DNA of 64,000 bases from NCBI RefSeq assembly GCF_010731715.1, contig NZ_AP022587.1, forward strand, positions 1 through 64,000, given 5' to 3'. The position numbers and the translations under genes are program-made. Within the stretch, counting starts at the first letter, position 1, and every line of letters starts with the position of its first letter. The notes below the pieces were generated by a model, which saw only the letters and a list, made by a program, of their open reading frames with translations, made no database searches and was not told the DNA's origin. Positions 34,778 through 44,011 of the stretch are shown here, piece by piece. Origin of the DNA: Mycobacterium stomatepiae (GTDB taxonomy: Bacteria; Actinomycetota; Actinomycetes; Mycobacteriales; Mycobacteriaceae).

Positions 34778-35632
34778 CTATTCGGAGCCGCGCGCGACGG
34801 GGTGACTCGGATCCGAAGACCACTCGGACCACGAGCCCGGATACAGCGCCGTCTCGCGTCCCATCGCCGTAAGCGCCGCGACGACGATCGCGGCCGTCAC
34901 GCCCGAGCCGCAGTAGGCGCCCAGCGGGCCGGCCTGGTCGATGCCGCGGTCGGACAACTGCTGGGCCAACGCCAAATCGCCGAGAAAGGTGCCGTCGGCC
35001 GCCAGCACCGAGCCGCTGGGCAGATTCCTCGCTCCGGGGATGTGGCCCGCGACGGCATCGACAGGCTCGGTGTCGCCGCGATAGCGCTCCGGTGCGCGCG
35101 CGTCGATCAGCGTCAGGGTGCCCGCGCCGGCTTGTTCGGCCGTCAGGGTGGGCAGGGCTCCGGCGTACAAATCATCATGGGGCACAGTGACATTGCCCGG
35201 CGCCGGAGTGACCGGGCCGGTCTCGAGGTCTTGCCCGGCCGCCCGCCATGCGCCCAGGCCGCCATCGAGGATGCGGACATTCATGAGCCCGGCCGCAGTC
35301 AGGACCCACCACGCTCGCGCGGAACCCGCCCGATTCCAGTCGTCATAGACCACGACCAACGAGTCCTGCTGGATACCCCAGCGGCGCGCGGCGGCCTCCA
35401 GGCTGCGCCCCGACGGCAGCGGGTGGCGGCCGCGCCCGGTCACGGTGTGATCGCTGAGGTCGTCGTCGAGCGACACGTAGACCGCGCCCGGGAGGTGGCC
35501 GTCGGTATAGGCCGCTCGCCCGTCGGGCTCGTCGAGCCGCCAACGCACATCCAAAATGGTCAGCGGATCGCCGGCTTCGATCAGTTCGGCCAGCTCCGTG
35601 GCGGTGATCAGCACCCCGTCGCGCCCTTCCAC
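34778..35632 (-). CDS. sseB: Thiosulfate sulfurtransferase (rhodanese) SseB
   Basis: 284 residues from GTG 35632, with GAGGAGG seven bases upstream; same length as M. tuberculosis SseB (Rv2291). Two rhodanese domains: the inactive N-terminal one (LTILDVRWRLDEPDGRAAY, GHLPGAVYVSLDDDLSDHT, VVVYDDWNRAGSARAWWVL) and the catalytic C-terminal one (IDARAPERYRGDTEPVDAVA, GHIPGARNLPSG, then AYCGSGVTAAI with the persulfide Cys near residue 242). It ends LYPGSWSEWSSDPSHPVARG. It transfers sulfane sulfur from thiosulfate or a 3-mercapto acid; the natural donor is unknown. Confidence 0.93.
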   Translation of the reverse strand: MEGRDGVLITATELAELIEAGDPLTILDVRWRLDEPDGRAAYTDGHLPGAVYVSLDDDLSDHTVTGRGRHPLPSGRSLEAAARRWGIQQDSLVVVYDDWNRAGSARAWWVLTAAGLMNVRILDGGLGAWRAAGQDLETGPVTPAPGNVTVPHDDLYAGALPTLTAEQAGAGTLTLIDARAPERYRGDTEPVDAVAGHIPGARNLPSGSVLAADGTFLGDLALAQQLSDRGIDQAGPLGAYCGSGVTAAIVVAALTAMGRETALYPGSWSEWSSDPSHPVARGSE

Positions 35633-35743
35633 GGCACACCTCCTCGTTGTCTGCACCGAGCCTAGCCCAGGGCCGAAAGTGGCTCGGCTCAGCAAACAAC
35701 GGCGTAGGGTCGCGATCATCACCGAGCGTCGATGGGAGCCGCG

Positions 35744-36208
35744 ATGGCCAACTTCTATCGGGTAGCGCTCGCGGCGGGCCTCGCACTGGCTGTCGTGACG
35801 GCGACACCGGCCAACGCGATGCCGAATACCCAGTGCACGCTGGCGACTCCGGTAACCGAAGCGCACAGCTTGTCGCAGTTACCGCCGGAGCTCGTCAAAC
35901 TTTTGCCGCCCATCGCCGACATCGGTGCCCCGTTCAACAAGACGGATTCGGTCGACGATCCCACGCTGCCTTTCCGGCGCCTGATCCGTGCCGGCAACCG
36001 GGGCGCCGACTGGTTCGTCTGGTACGAGCACGGCGGCGCCGGCTATTTCTGGCATGCGCTGGTGGCCCGCATCCTGCCCGGCAGCGCGCCGACGGTGACC
36101 GCGAATGCGGGAACCATTACCGACACCCTGTGCAGTCTCACCGATGGTGCGTTTACCGGCCAGGTCCCGCCCTACCCGCCGGGCTCGTGGGGTGCGGCCG
36201 ACTTCTAG
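35744..36208 (+). CDS. Small secreted protein of unknown function
   Basis: 154 residues from ATG 35744, preferred over 35732 because GGAG lies seven bases upstream and the signal peptide starts at once (MANFYRVALAAGLALAVVTA, cleavage after ANA). The mature protein has the pair CTLATPVTEAHSLSQLPPEL and DTLCSLTDGAF, likely one disulfide, and YEHGGAGYFWHALVARI in the middle. There is no lipobox, so it is probably released or wall-held. Its 3' end overlaps mgtA by 4 bases, convergently. Confidence 0.8.
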   Translation: MANFYRVALAAGLALAVVTATPANAMPNTQCTLATPVTEAHSLSQLPPELVKLLPPIADIGAPFNKTDSVDDPTLPFRRLIRAGNRGADWFVWYEHGGAGYFWHALVARILPGSAPTVTANAGTITDTLCSLTDGAFTGQVPPYPPGSWGAADF

Positions 36209-37347
36209 GCGGTGTTCTCGGTGTCGTCGTCCGGCCCGCCGATGACCGGCCCCAATGTCGCCAGCATGCCGGCCGCAGCCCGCTGCCAGGTGAAGTTCTC
36301 CGCCCGGCGCCGCGCGCACGTCCGGTGGTGATACTCGGGCAGGCTGATGACCGTGCCGACCGCTCTGGCAATGGCCTCCGGATGGTTGTCGGTCCACGCG
36401 CCGCTGTCCGGAGTGATGATCTCGGTGAGCGCTGAGGTGCGGGAGACCACCGCCGGCGTGCCGCAGGCCAGCGATTCCAGCGCGGCCAACCCGAACGTCT
36501 CATGCGGCCCCGGCGCCAGGGTGACGTCCGCCGAGGCCAGCAGCCCGGCGACGGTGTCCCGGTTGGAGACGAATCCGGTGAAGTCGATCGGCAGCCCGGT
36601 AGCTTGTCGCTGCAGCTTGGCCCGCATCGGCCCCTCGCCCATCACGACCAGTCGGGCGTCGACGCCGAAGTCGCACAGCGCGGCCAGCGCATCGATGCTG
36701 CGATCCGCCCGCTTCTCCACCGACAACCGGCCACAGTGGACCAACAGGAGCTGATTGGGAGTGGCCCATTGCCGGCGAACCAGGGGAGAGTGCCGACTCG
36801 GATGGAAGGTTTTCAGGTCCACACCCAGCGGTACGGTGACGACGTTCTTGGCGCCGATACGGTCGAATTCCTCGCGTGCGAAACCGGTAGTGCAGACCAC
36901 AGTGTCGTAGTCGGCGGCGGTGCGGCCATTGGCGAAATCGGCGAGGCTGCGCGCCGGCCGACGCGGAAGTACCTGTCCGGTAAGGCGATCCAGACGCTCA
37001 TGCGAAATCATCACGGTTGTGGCGCCGTGTTCGCGGCCCCACCGCCCGAGTGACCTCAATGTGAGCCGGTCGGAAACTTCGAGCGCATCGGGTTGCAGAG
37101 CTTCCAGCAGTCCCTTGACGGGACCCGGCATCACCGCTCGGTAACCCCCGGTAAAGGGAATCAACCAGGCGGGCATGGTGATTCGGACCACACCCGTCGG
37201 CAGCAGGGTACGCCCCGAACGCGGACCGGGAACGATCAAAAACACTTCGTGGCCGCTGGCGCTGTATTCCGCACCCAATCGATCCACCGCGGTACGAAGG
37301 CCGCCGGACCGCGGGCCATAGAAGTTGGCGACCTGTACAACGCGCAT
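36205..37347 (-). CDS. mgtA: GDP-mannose-dependent alpha-mannosyltransferase MgtA (GT4)
   Basis: 380 residues from ATG 37347 (MRVVQVANFYGPRSGGLRTA). A GT-B glycosyltransferase with N-terminal acceptor domain (ALEVSDRLTLRSLGRWGREH, VMISHERLDRLTGQVLPRR) and C-terminal donor domain: LLLVHCGRLSVEKRADRSID, then the GPHETFGLAALESLACGTPA block with the E-x7-E pair. It follows M. tuberculosis Rv0557 very closely. MgtA mannosylates a glucuronosyl-diacylglycerol acceptor or related cell-envelope glycolipid on the inner face of the membrane. In M. tuberculosis it lies next to menaquinone genes, not here, so its location differs. Confidence 0.93.
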   Translation of the reverse strand: MRVVQVANFYGPRSGGLRTAVDRLGAEYSASGHEVFLIVPGPRSGRTLLPTGVVRITMPAWLIPFTGGYRAVMPGPVKGLLEALQPDALEVSDRLTLRSLGRWGREHGATTVMISHERLDRLTGQVLPRRPARSLADFANGRTAADYDTVVCTTGFAREEFDRIGAKNVVTVPLGVDLKTFHPSRHSPLVRRQWATPNQLLLVHCGRLSVEKRADRSIDALAALCDFGVDARLVVMGEGPMRAKLQRQATGLPIDFTGFVSNRDTVAGLLASADVTLAPGPHETFGLAALESLACGTPAVVSRTSALTEIITPDSGAWTDNHPEAIARAVGTVISLPEYHHRTCARRRAENFTWQRAAAGMLATLGPVIGGPDDDTENTA

Positions 37348-37427
37348 AAGCTGAGGACACGTGGCGCTTGTGTGCACTCAACGATGCAGGCCTGTCGTGT
37401 GCCTTAACAGTCCATGAATTCGGCCGA

Positions 37428-38225
37428 CTAACCGCGGTCCTCGTCACGTCGGCCGCCGCCCTCCGCCTTGCCGATCTGCTCGGACAGGTTGTCCCCGGAA
37501 AGCCGGGCATCGAGAAACGCTCCGGAGGTCGGCAGGCTCAGATGCAGTTGTGATGCGCCGCTGACCGCGGCCTTTCCGCGCTGCAGGGTGAAATCGAGCA
37601 CGTGGCCGCCAGCCGTGCGATCGCTGTTGAGGAAGTGCAGGTGATACCCGGCCACCGAGATACCCTGCTGGAATTGCGGGGTGCGGAAGCCGACCAGAAC
37701 ACCGGTCACATCGGTGAATCGGGTTTCGGCCTGGCCTTCGGTGGCTTCGGTCAGCGGTGGATAAGGCGGATGCTGCTCCATGACCGTGCGGGTGTGCAGG
37801 TCGGCGAACTGCCCGGTGACTCGGATCGCGTAGATCAGGTTGGCGCTTTCGATCTCGCGGTCGATCGCGCCGAGGACATCGGCTTGCCCGGTGCGGGATT
37901 CGATGTCGATCTCGAAATCGGCGTGAAAACGGGTCACCGCGGCGAATGGACTGCGATCGTTTTGTGCTGCGCGAGTGGCGGTTCCGTCGGGACGCAAGCG
38001 ATAGCAGACGCCGTCGACGATGACCATCTCGCCGTCGAGGTGGTTGAAGGTGCCCAAGCCGAAGTCGCCGTGGCGCAGGATCTCGGCGACGGTGACGTCG
38101 CCGTCGTAGATGCCCTCGAGCAGGGCGCTGATCGTCGAGAATTGGTAGACCTCGGCGCCGTCTTTGGCGCGCTGATGTTCGAGAAGTGTTGCGGCCCAGT
38201 GGCGGAAGTGGTCGTACGCGTTCAT
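37428..38225 (-). CDS. alsD: Alpha-acetolactate decarboxylase
   Basis: 265 residues from ATG 38225, eight bases after the acetolactate synthase stop. Family marks: VYQFSTISALLEGIYDGDVT, LRHGDFGLGTFNHLDGEMVI and VDGVCYRLRPDG. VTGVLVGFRTPQFQQGISVA and GYHLHFLNSDRTAGGHVLDF supply the zinc His ligands (HLH...H) near residue 205. It converts acetolactate to acetoin in the cytosol. Operon position after alsS is the classic arrangement of an acetoin pathway. The C-terminal tail is charged and glycine-rich. Confidence 0.93.
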   Translation of the reverse strand: MNAYDHFRHWAATLLEHQRAKDGAEVYQFSTISALLEGIYDGDVTVAEILRHGDFGLGTFNHLDGEMVIVDGVCYRLRPDGTATRAAQNDRSPFAAVTRFHADFEIDIESRTGQADVLGAIDREIESANLIYAIRVTGQFADLHTRTVMEQHPPYPPLTEATEGQAETRFTDVTGVLVGFRTPQFQQGISVAGYHLHFLNSDRTAGGHVLDFTLQRGKAAVSGASQLHLSLPTSGAFLDARLSGDNLSEQIGKAEGGGRRDEDRG

Positions 38226-38233
38226 AGTTGCGC

Positions 38234-39904
38234 TTACTCGAATGCGTCGTCGTGCAGATGCGCCGCGAGTTCGGTATTGCGGCTGTAGTCTACGGGGACG
38301 TCGATCAACGAGGGGCCGTCCTCGGCGAGAGCCCGGCGCAATGTGGTAGCGAATTCCTCGAGAGTATTCACGCGGTATCCGTGGGCTCCGAATGTCGCTG
38401 CGTAGCAAACGATATCGTAGTCGCCGAGCTGCACACCGGAGGTGCGCCCATACTTCAGGACTTCCTGAAAAGCCACCATGTCGTAGGCGTTGTCGCGCAG
38501 GATGATGTGCGTGAACGTCAATCCCAGCCGGGTCGCGGTTTCGAGTTCTTGGGCGGAGAACAGGAATCCGCCGTCACCGGACACGGACACCACGTGCGTG
38601 CCGGGCCGCACCAGGCATGCGGCCATCGCCCACGGCAACGCGACGCCCAGGGTTTGTTGGCCGTTGGAGAACAACAGCCGTCGGGGTTCGTAGACCCGGA
38701 AGTGGCGGTCCAGGTAGATGTAGACCGAGCCGATGTCGCAGGTGATGGTTGCCTCGTCGTCAAGTTCTTCGCGCAGCCGCAAGAGCACGGCTACCGGGTT
38801 GAGTCCGGCGCCGCCAGACTCGTGGCTGCACTCGGCTAGGTCGATGTCCGCCAATGCTTTTCGCTGCTCGGCGATCCCAACTCGATAGTCGTCCGTCAAG
38901 ATGAGGCCGGTCAGGTTGCCGGCCAACGCTTTTAGCGTGTCCGCGACATTGCCGAGCAGCTCGCAGGTCGGCTGATAGTGATTGTCGATCTCGGCGGGGA
39001 TCGAGTCGACGTGCACGAGGGTGCGTTCGACGTCGCTGTTCCACAGCACCGGGTCGTATTCGACGGCGTCGTATCCGACCGTGATCAAGACGTCGCAATG
39101 GGCGACGATCACGTCGCCGGGCTGGTTGCGGAACAGGCCGACGCGGCCGAGGAAGTTGTCCTCGAGTTCGCGGGAGATCACGCCGGCCGCCTGGAATGTC
39201 TCGACGACGGGCAGGCCGGTGCCGGCGACCAGCTGGCGCAGCGCGGCGCAGCTGTCGGGGTCGGCGCCGCGGATCCCGACCAGCAGTGCCGGGCGACGTG
39301 CGGCGCGGATCAGCTCGCTTGCTTTGGCGATCGCATCGGTGGGGGCGCTGGCCAGCGGGGGGATCGGCATGCGGGCCGTGATTCCGTCGCTGGTGGGTGC
39401 GGCCAGGACGTCGGCGGGCAGCACGACGGCGGCCGCGCCGCGTGGCTCGGTCACGGCGGCGCGAAAGGCGCCGACGACGGCCTCGGCGATGTTGTCCGGG
39501 TCGTTGACCTCGCCGGTGTATTTGGTGACCGTTCTGAGCAGTGCCGCGGCGTCCATGGACTGATGGGTGCGCTTGAGACGGTCCTTGCGGCCGACTGCCC
39601 CGCATAACGCGACGACGGGATCCTGCTCGGTGTTCGCGGTCAGCAGCCCCGTCACGAGATTGGTGGTTCCCGGGCCGGACGTCACCAGCACGACGCCCGG
39701 GGTGCCGGTGAGGCGACCGATCGCACCGGCGATGAATGCCGCGTTCTGTTCGTGGCGGCACACCACCAGTTTTGGCCCGCCGTCGACCAGCGCGTCGTAC
39801 ACGGCGTCGATCTTGGCGCCGGGCACGCCGAAGACGTATTCGACCCCCTGCGCCGACAACACATCGACGACCTTTTGCGCGCTGCGCACGGGGTTCGTGG
39901 ACAT
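38234..39904 (-). CDS. alsS: Catabolic acetolactate synthase (TPP enzyme)
   Basis: 556 residues from ATG 39904 ([20 protein letters not shown]). TPP activation Glu in [14 protein letters not shown], the QSMDAAAL region, and the TPP/Mg motif [20 protein letters not shown] with [11 protein letters not shown]. Pairing with acetolactate decarboxylase marks it as the catabolic enzyme (two pyruvate to acetolactate plus CO2) rather than IlvB. No regulatory subunit gene is adjacent. The 100-base gap upstream (39905-40012) separates it from an AAA ATPase gene on the same strand. Confidence 0.92.
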   Translation of the reverse strand: MSTNPVRSAQKVVDVLSAQGVEYVFGVPGAKIDAVYDALVDGGPKLVVCRHEQNAAFIAGAIGRLTGTPGVVLVTSGPGTTNLVTGLLTANTEQDPVVALCGAVGRKDRLKRTHQSMDAAALLRTVTKYTGEVNDPDNIAEAVVGAFRAAVTEPRGAAAVVLPADVLAAPTSDGITARMPIPPLASAPTDAIAKASELIRAARRPALLVGIRGADPDSCAALRQLVAGTGLPVVETFQAAGVISRELEDNFLGRVGLFRNQPGDVIVAHCDVLITVGYDAVEYDPVLWNSDVERTLVHVDSIPAEIDNHYQPTCELLGNVADTLKALAGNLTGLILTDDYRVGIAEQRKALADIDLAECSHESGGAGLNPVAVLLRLREELDDEATITCDIGSVYIYLDRHFRVYEPRRLLFSNGQQTLGVALPWAMAACLVRPGTHVVSVSGDGGFLFSAQELETATRLGLTFTHIILRDNAYDMVAFQEVLKYGRTSGVQLGDYDIVCYAATFGAHGYRVNTLEEFATTLRRALAEDGPSLIDVPVDYSRNTELAAHLHDDAFE

Positions 39905-40012
39905 GGGCCCCACGCTACCGCCGGGCTCGCCGTTGTTCAGTGTGCGTTCAGGGCTTTGAGTGTGCCTGCATCCTGGGCGGCGACGATTCACACTGGACGG
40001 GGGGTGGGGCAG

Positions 40013-41161
40013 TCAACGCTTGCCCCAGTCCCAGCGTGGGGTGCTCAGCAGGTCCTGGCCGGCGATACGGGTTTCGCCCCAGTCTTTGTAGAGCTCGATC
40101 ACGTCGGCCCCATCGGCCTGTTCCAGCAGTGAGCGGGAATGCGTGACGACCACCACCTGAGTCTGCTCGGCAGCGGCGCGGATCAGCGCGGCAAGCGGGC
40201 GCACCAGATCGGGATGCAGCGAGGTCTCCGGCTCGTTGAGCACCATCAGCGACGGCGCCTCCGGGCTCAACAGCGCGGCGGCCCACAACAGGAATCGTAG
40301 TGTGCCGTCAGATAATTCGGCCGCGCGCAACGGGCGCAGCATGCCACGCTGGCGCAGCTGCAGGTCGAACAATCCGTCGTGGATGGCAACCGAGATCGTG
40401 GCGCCGTCGAATGCGTCTGCGACGACCCGGCTTAACTCGTCGGACCCCGATTCGAGGATCGTCTGAATCGCCGCGGCCAGGTCGCTGCCGTCGTCGGAGA
40501 GCACGGGGGTGCGAGTGCCCACCTGCGGGTACCGGGCCGGCGCCCCGCTGTCGACGCGAAAGCCGTCATAGAACCGCCACCCGCGCAGCCGCTCCCGCAC
40601 GGCCGCGAGTTCGGGAAGGGCGTGTGGGTTGGCGTACTCGGCGAGCACGCTGCGGTACAACGGCAACGTGCGGGTCAGCTCGTCAAAACCGTTGCCGGAG
40701 TTGACGGCTTCGGCGAACGGCAGCGAACGGCGCACCAGCGTCGCGCTCGGCCGCAGCACCGGGCCGGCGAACAACACTTCCCGTTTGATCTCGGGATCGC
40801 GGGCAAAGACCGACTTGCCGGCCGACTGCGGGAGACCCAGGTCTACCAGATAACCGAAATCGTCTGCAGCGAAGCCCATTTCGAGCGACACGGGCCTAGT
40901 ACGAACCGTGCCCTGGGTCTTCTGCGAGCGTCGCGCGCCCTTCAGTTGCTCGGGCCCGGCCCAGAGCACCGATTGCAGCCCGCCCTCGCGGGCCAACGAG
41001 CCGATGACCTCGCCGCGGCCGCAATCCGCCAGCAGTCGCAGCGCGCGGTACACCGACGACTTTCCGGCGCCGTTGGCTCCCGTGATGATCGACAGCCGAC
41101 CCAGCGGCAGGATGACCTCGCGTAGCGAGCGGTACCCGCGGATGGCGACCGTCTGCAACAT
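40013..41161 (-). CDS. AAA ATPase, RecF/OLD-like (no TOPRIM)
   Basis: 382 residues, MLQTVAIRGYRSLREVILPL. Walker A is in SIITGANGAGKSSVYRALRL (residues about 27-46), the ABC-like signature is AELSDGTLRFLLWAAAL, Walker B is LMVLNEPETSLHPDL, and the H-loop is VVVVTHSRSLLEQ. This is a short SMC-like ATPase of the AAA_21 type. Full OLD nucleases carry a C-terminal TOPRIM domain, which is absent. Partner and role are unknown; some relatives act in defence, others in DNA repair. Confidence 0.85.
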   Translation of the reverse strand: MLQTVAIRGYRSLREVILPLGRLSIITGANGAGKSSVYRALRLLADCGRGEVIGSLAREGGLQSVLWAGPEQLKGARRSQKTQGTVRTRPVSLEMGFAADDFGYLVDLGLPQSAGKSVFARDPEIKREVLFAGPVLRPSATLVRRSLPFAEAVNSGNGFDELTRTLPLYRSVLAEYANPHALPELAAVRERLRGWRFYDGFRVDSGAPARYPQVGTRTPVLSDDGSDLAAAIQTILESGSDELSRVVADAFDGATISVAIHDGLFDLQLRQRGMLRPLRAAELSDGTLRFLLWAAALLSPEAPSLMVLNEPETSLHPDLVRPLAALIRAAAEQTQVVVVTHSRSLLEQADGADVIELYKDWGETRIAGQDLLSTPRWDWGKR

Positions 41162-41195
41162 CCCGCCGACTGTACGGTCACCGACCGACGCGTTG

Positions 41196-41430
41196 TCAGC
41201 TGTCGGCGGTGTCGAGCAGCTGCACCTCTTCGAGATCCATCTCGGCCTGCAGTTCGCGCAGCACGATGTCGTCGATGACCCGTTGATTGCGCAGTGTGGT
41301 GATGGCCCGGCGTTTGTGATCGAGCACGCCGAGGCGCACCCGCCGAACCAGCTCGTTGCGCTCGGTCAAGGTGTTCGTCGAATCGTCGCCGTTCTCCGCG
41401 ATCAGCGCCGCGTGCTCTTCGTATTTTTTT
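41196..41430 (-). other. A7 tract and out-of-frame C-terminal extension of the antiporter gene
   Basis: On the minus strand the antiporter codons are CAA AAA AAT. Read as A AAA AAT this is a slippery heptamer, and a -1 shift leads straight into KKYEEHAAL, ELVRRVRLGVLDHKRRAITT and VLRELQAEMDLEEVQLLDTA, a plausible coiled cytosolic tail. The coding character of the tail (about 78 codons) shows that it belonged to the gene. A deletion from A8 gives the same picture. Confidence 0.6.
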
Positions 41431-42781
41431 GCAAGCGGGCCAACAGTTTTGGGCTGGCTCCGAGCTCGGCGGCCACCACGGGTAAGGCCTCGAGAGCTGC
41501 TTGAGTCCCTCGACAGCGGGCCAGTTGCAGCTCGTTGGTGTACTCGACATCCTCGGGCATGCGCGCCCAACGGACGACCGCGGGCAGCGTGATGCCCTGG
41601 ACCAGCACGGTCGTGAGGATGACGACGACCACGATGAAAAACAGCAGGCTGCGGTCGGGAAACGGCGCGCCGCTCAGCGTGGTCGTCGGGACGGCGAGTG
41701 CGGCGGCCAGCGACACGGCGCCGCGGAATCCGGCCCAGGCGGTCACGAAGCGCTGGCGGAACGGCACCCGGCGTTCACGTTGTACCGCGCGGCGGTCGAT
41801 CAGTCGCAGTAACAGCGTGGTGATCTCGCCCCAGAAAATCCGGGACCCGACGACGACGGCGGTGACGGCGAGAGCGATGAACAGCGCGTGGCGGATGCCG
41901 CCGTCGACACCGTTGATGCCACGCACCGCGCCGGGGATCTGCACCCCGACGAACACCCACAGCGAACCGTTGATCAGGAATGTCGCCATGTCCCAGAAGC
42001 CGTAGGACAGCAGCCGGGAGCGGGCCCGGATCACCACCGGCCCCGAGTAGGCGAGCACCAGGGCCGATACCAGCACCGCGACCACGCCGCTGCAGTCCAG
42101 CGCCTGGGCGAGCAGGAACGCCGCGAACGGCGTAAGCAGGCTCATGGCTCCTTCTTCTTGCGGCGCGTCGATCCGCTTGCGCGCCAAGGTCACCAAGCCG
42201 CCGACCAGCAGCCCGGCCGCGATACCGCCGAGGTAGGAGGTGACGAAGCGCAGGACCAGGTCGGGCGGGCTGATCTCGGCCCCGCCGATCGCGACGTGGA
42301 CGGTGACGAAGAACAGCACCAGCGCCGTTCCGTCGTTGATGAGGCTTTCGCCGCGCAGCACGGTCAGCGTGCGCCGCGGCAACTTTTTCGCCAGGCCGGC
42401 GACGGCGGCGGCGGCGGTGGGGGAGAGCACGGCGCCCAGGACCGCAGCCGTGTGGGATTCCATGCCGAGGGCGCGCGCCGTCCATGACACCCCGACCGCG
42501 GTCACGATCACCAGAAGGACGCTCAACAGGATGATGATCCGGGCGTTTGCCCGCAGCTCACGGATGCTGGTGCCCAGGCCCTCCCAGTACAGGATCGCCG
42601 GCAAGAACAGCAGCAGGATGATCTCACCGTTGATGTGAATGTGAGCGTAAGCGGGAATCAGGCCCAGCAGCGTGCCGAGAAAAATGAGTAACACCGGCGG
42701 GCCCACGCGATAGCGCCGGCCCAGCACCGTCCCGACGATGACGGCCGACACGAGCGTAACGATGACTTCGAGCCCAAACAC
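41402..42781 (-). CDS. CPA1-family Na+/H+ antiporter (YjcE-like), C-terminus out of frame
   Basis: 459 residues, MFGLEVIVTLVSAVIVGTVL, with about twelve membrane helices. The ion-site region GESLINDGTALVLFFV and VTAWAGFRGAVSLAAALAV are typical of NhaP/CPA1 exchangers. It resembles M. tuberculosis YjcE (Rv2287), whose C-terminal cytosolic tail is longer. Here the frame ends TKSTRR* after an A7 run at 41424-41430. One base back the tail continues LAKKYEEHAALIAENGDDST... to DTADS at 41196. So either one A was lost from an A8 run, or slippage on it gives two products. Confidence 0.88.
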   Translation of the reverse strand: MFGLEVIVTLVSAVIVGTVLGRRYRVGPPVLLIFLGTLLGLIPAYAHIHINGEIILLLFLPAILYWEGLGTSIRELRANARIIILLSVLLVIVTAVGVSWTARALGMESHTAAVLGAVLSPTAAAAVAGLAKKLPRRTLTVLRGESLINDGTALVLFFVTVHVAIGGAEISPPDLVLRFVTSYLGGIAAGLLVGGLVTLARKRIDAPQEEGAMSLLTPFAAFLLAQALDCSGVVAVLVSALVLAYSGPVVIRARSRLLSYGFWDMATFLINGSLWVFVGVQIPGAVRGINGVDGGIRHALFIALAVTAVVVGSRIFWGEITTLLLRLIDRRAVQRERRVPFRQRFVTAWAGFRGAVSLAAALAVPTTTLSGAPFPDRSLLFFIVVVVILTTVLVQGITLPAVVRWARMPEDVEYTNELQLARCRGTQAALEALPVVAAELGASPKLLARLQKNTKSTRR

Positions 42782-42872
42782 GTGCCCATCCTGCCGTACG
42801 AGACGGCGTCTAGTTACCTGGGCCGAAACACGTCACAAACACGTAATGGCGCAACGGGTTCGATGAACTGCC

Positions 42873-43961
42873 CTACGAGCAGTCGCAGCAGCTGCCGCAA
42901 TCACAGCAGTCACCGCAGTCGCAGCAGCAGTCGCAACCATCGCAGCAGCAGATGCAGGCGCCGTCGCCGCGGCCGCCTTTGCGCTTCACGCCGGCGCCGG
43001 GGGTTTCGCCGTCGGGGATTTCGCCCGTCGGGTAGCCGGCGCCGACAGGTTGGTTGCCGAAGTTGATGGGTTCTTGCTGGCCGTGCGGGGTGCCGCAGGT
43101 GGTGTGGCCGGACCGGCTGAAGGTGCGCGAGATCGCGCGTCGCACCTCGCGGGTCAACAGCTTGTTGGCCAGCCGGCCGTCGGTGAATTCGACGTCGGCC
43201 AGGGCCAATTCGATGCCGAGTGCCGCGTCGTCGCACAAGGCGCGGGCCTGGTCGATCGGAGTTTCGGTGGCGGCCAACGGGTTCCACTTACCCCGGACCA
43301 GGTCGTCGTCGTAGTCCTCGACGGCGTCGAGCAGGTGCGCGATCCGCCCGAACAGCTGCCCGATCTCGCGCAGCGGCGCCTGATTGTCGGGGCGGCCGGC
43401 CAGCACCGCTGTGTAGGCGAATGCTTCGGCGACCGCGGTTTCGGTGGGTTCGGTCACCAGCAGCAGTGAGCTGCCAGGCCCGGCCGTCGCCTCGAGCTCG
43501 GCTTGGCGGTCCATCGCGGCGATCAGCACGCCGGTGTCAAAGCCGAGGGTGTGGCCGGTGTCGGTGCCCTGGCGCACCCAGCGCTCGGCGATGCGGCGCG
43601 CGGCCGGGCGCACGCCGGCCGCCCCCACCATGCCGTCGTGGTCGTCGACGTGATCGCGGACCCGCGCCGCGGCCAGGGCCAGCGACACGACGGCGGCCAG
43701 TCGCGCGCAGTCGCCGGTGGCCACGTCGGCGCGCCGCATGCCGCGCCCCGGGCAGGGCCCGGCCTTGCGGCGGCTGGGCTGCTCGGGAGACTGCGCCTCG
43801 ACCAGAAGCGAGACCACGAGGCCGTCGTAGTTGGTCGCTATCCGTGCGGACTGGCCGTAGTCGTCGCGCAGGGCCAGGCACAATCCGCACAATTGGGCGG
43901 TCCAGGCTGCTGCGAGCTCGCTGCCAAGTCGATGACGGCAGGGCCGGATGATGCCGAACAT
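42873..43961 (-). CDS. DUF5685-family protein with cysteine/aspartate-rich tail
   Basis: 362 residues, MFGIIRPCRHRLGSELAAAW. The body is helical, with QLCGLCLALRDDYGQSARIA and TNYDGLVVSLLVEAQ near the N-terminus, and LLDAVEDYDDDLVRGKWNPL in the middle. These acidic helices recall all-helical prenyltransferase-like folds, but no such activity is proven. A Gly/Pro linker precedes residues 336-362, where 15 of 27 residues are Cys and 6 are Asp (CICCCDGCDCCCDCG and so on). Such a tail should bind several metal ions. DUF5685 members in actinobacteria often sit near secondary-metabolism genes. Confidence 0.8.
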   Translation of the reverse strand: MFGIIRPCRHRLGSELAAAWTAQLCGLCLALRDDYGQSARIATNYDGLVVSLLVEAQSPEQPSRRKAGPCPGRGMRRADVATGDCARLAAVVSLALAAARVRDHVDDHDGMVGAAGVRPAARRIAERWVRQGTDTGHTLGFDTGVLIAAMDRQAELEATAGPGSSLLLVTEPTETAVAEAFAYTAVLAGRPDNQAPLREIGQLFGRIAHLLDAVEDYDDDLVRGKWNPLAATETPIDQARALCDDAALGIELALADVEFTDGRLANKLLTREVRRAISRTFSRSGHTTCGTPHGQQEPINFGNQPVGAGYPTGEIPDGETPGAGVKRKGGRGDGACICCCDGCDCCCDCGDCCDCGSCCDCS

Positions 43962-44011
43962 CTCACTGAAGCTACCGGACGTCCAGCAAACCTGGGGACC
44001 GAAACGCGAGC

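Noticed and set aside
40013-41161. AAA ATPase as part of a defence system
   Set aside because: It lacks TOPRIM and has no nuclease partner nearby; its neighbours are metabolic and transport genes.
42910-43287. Arg/His-rich frame overlapping the DUF5685 gene
   Set aside because: It is an out-of-frame shadow of the repeated Cys codons.
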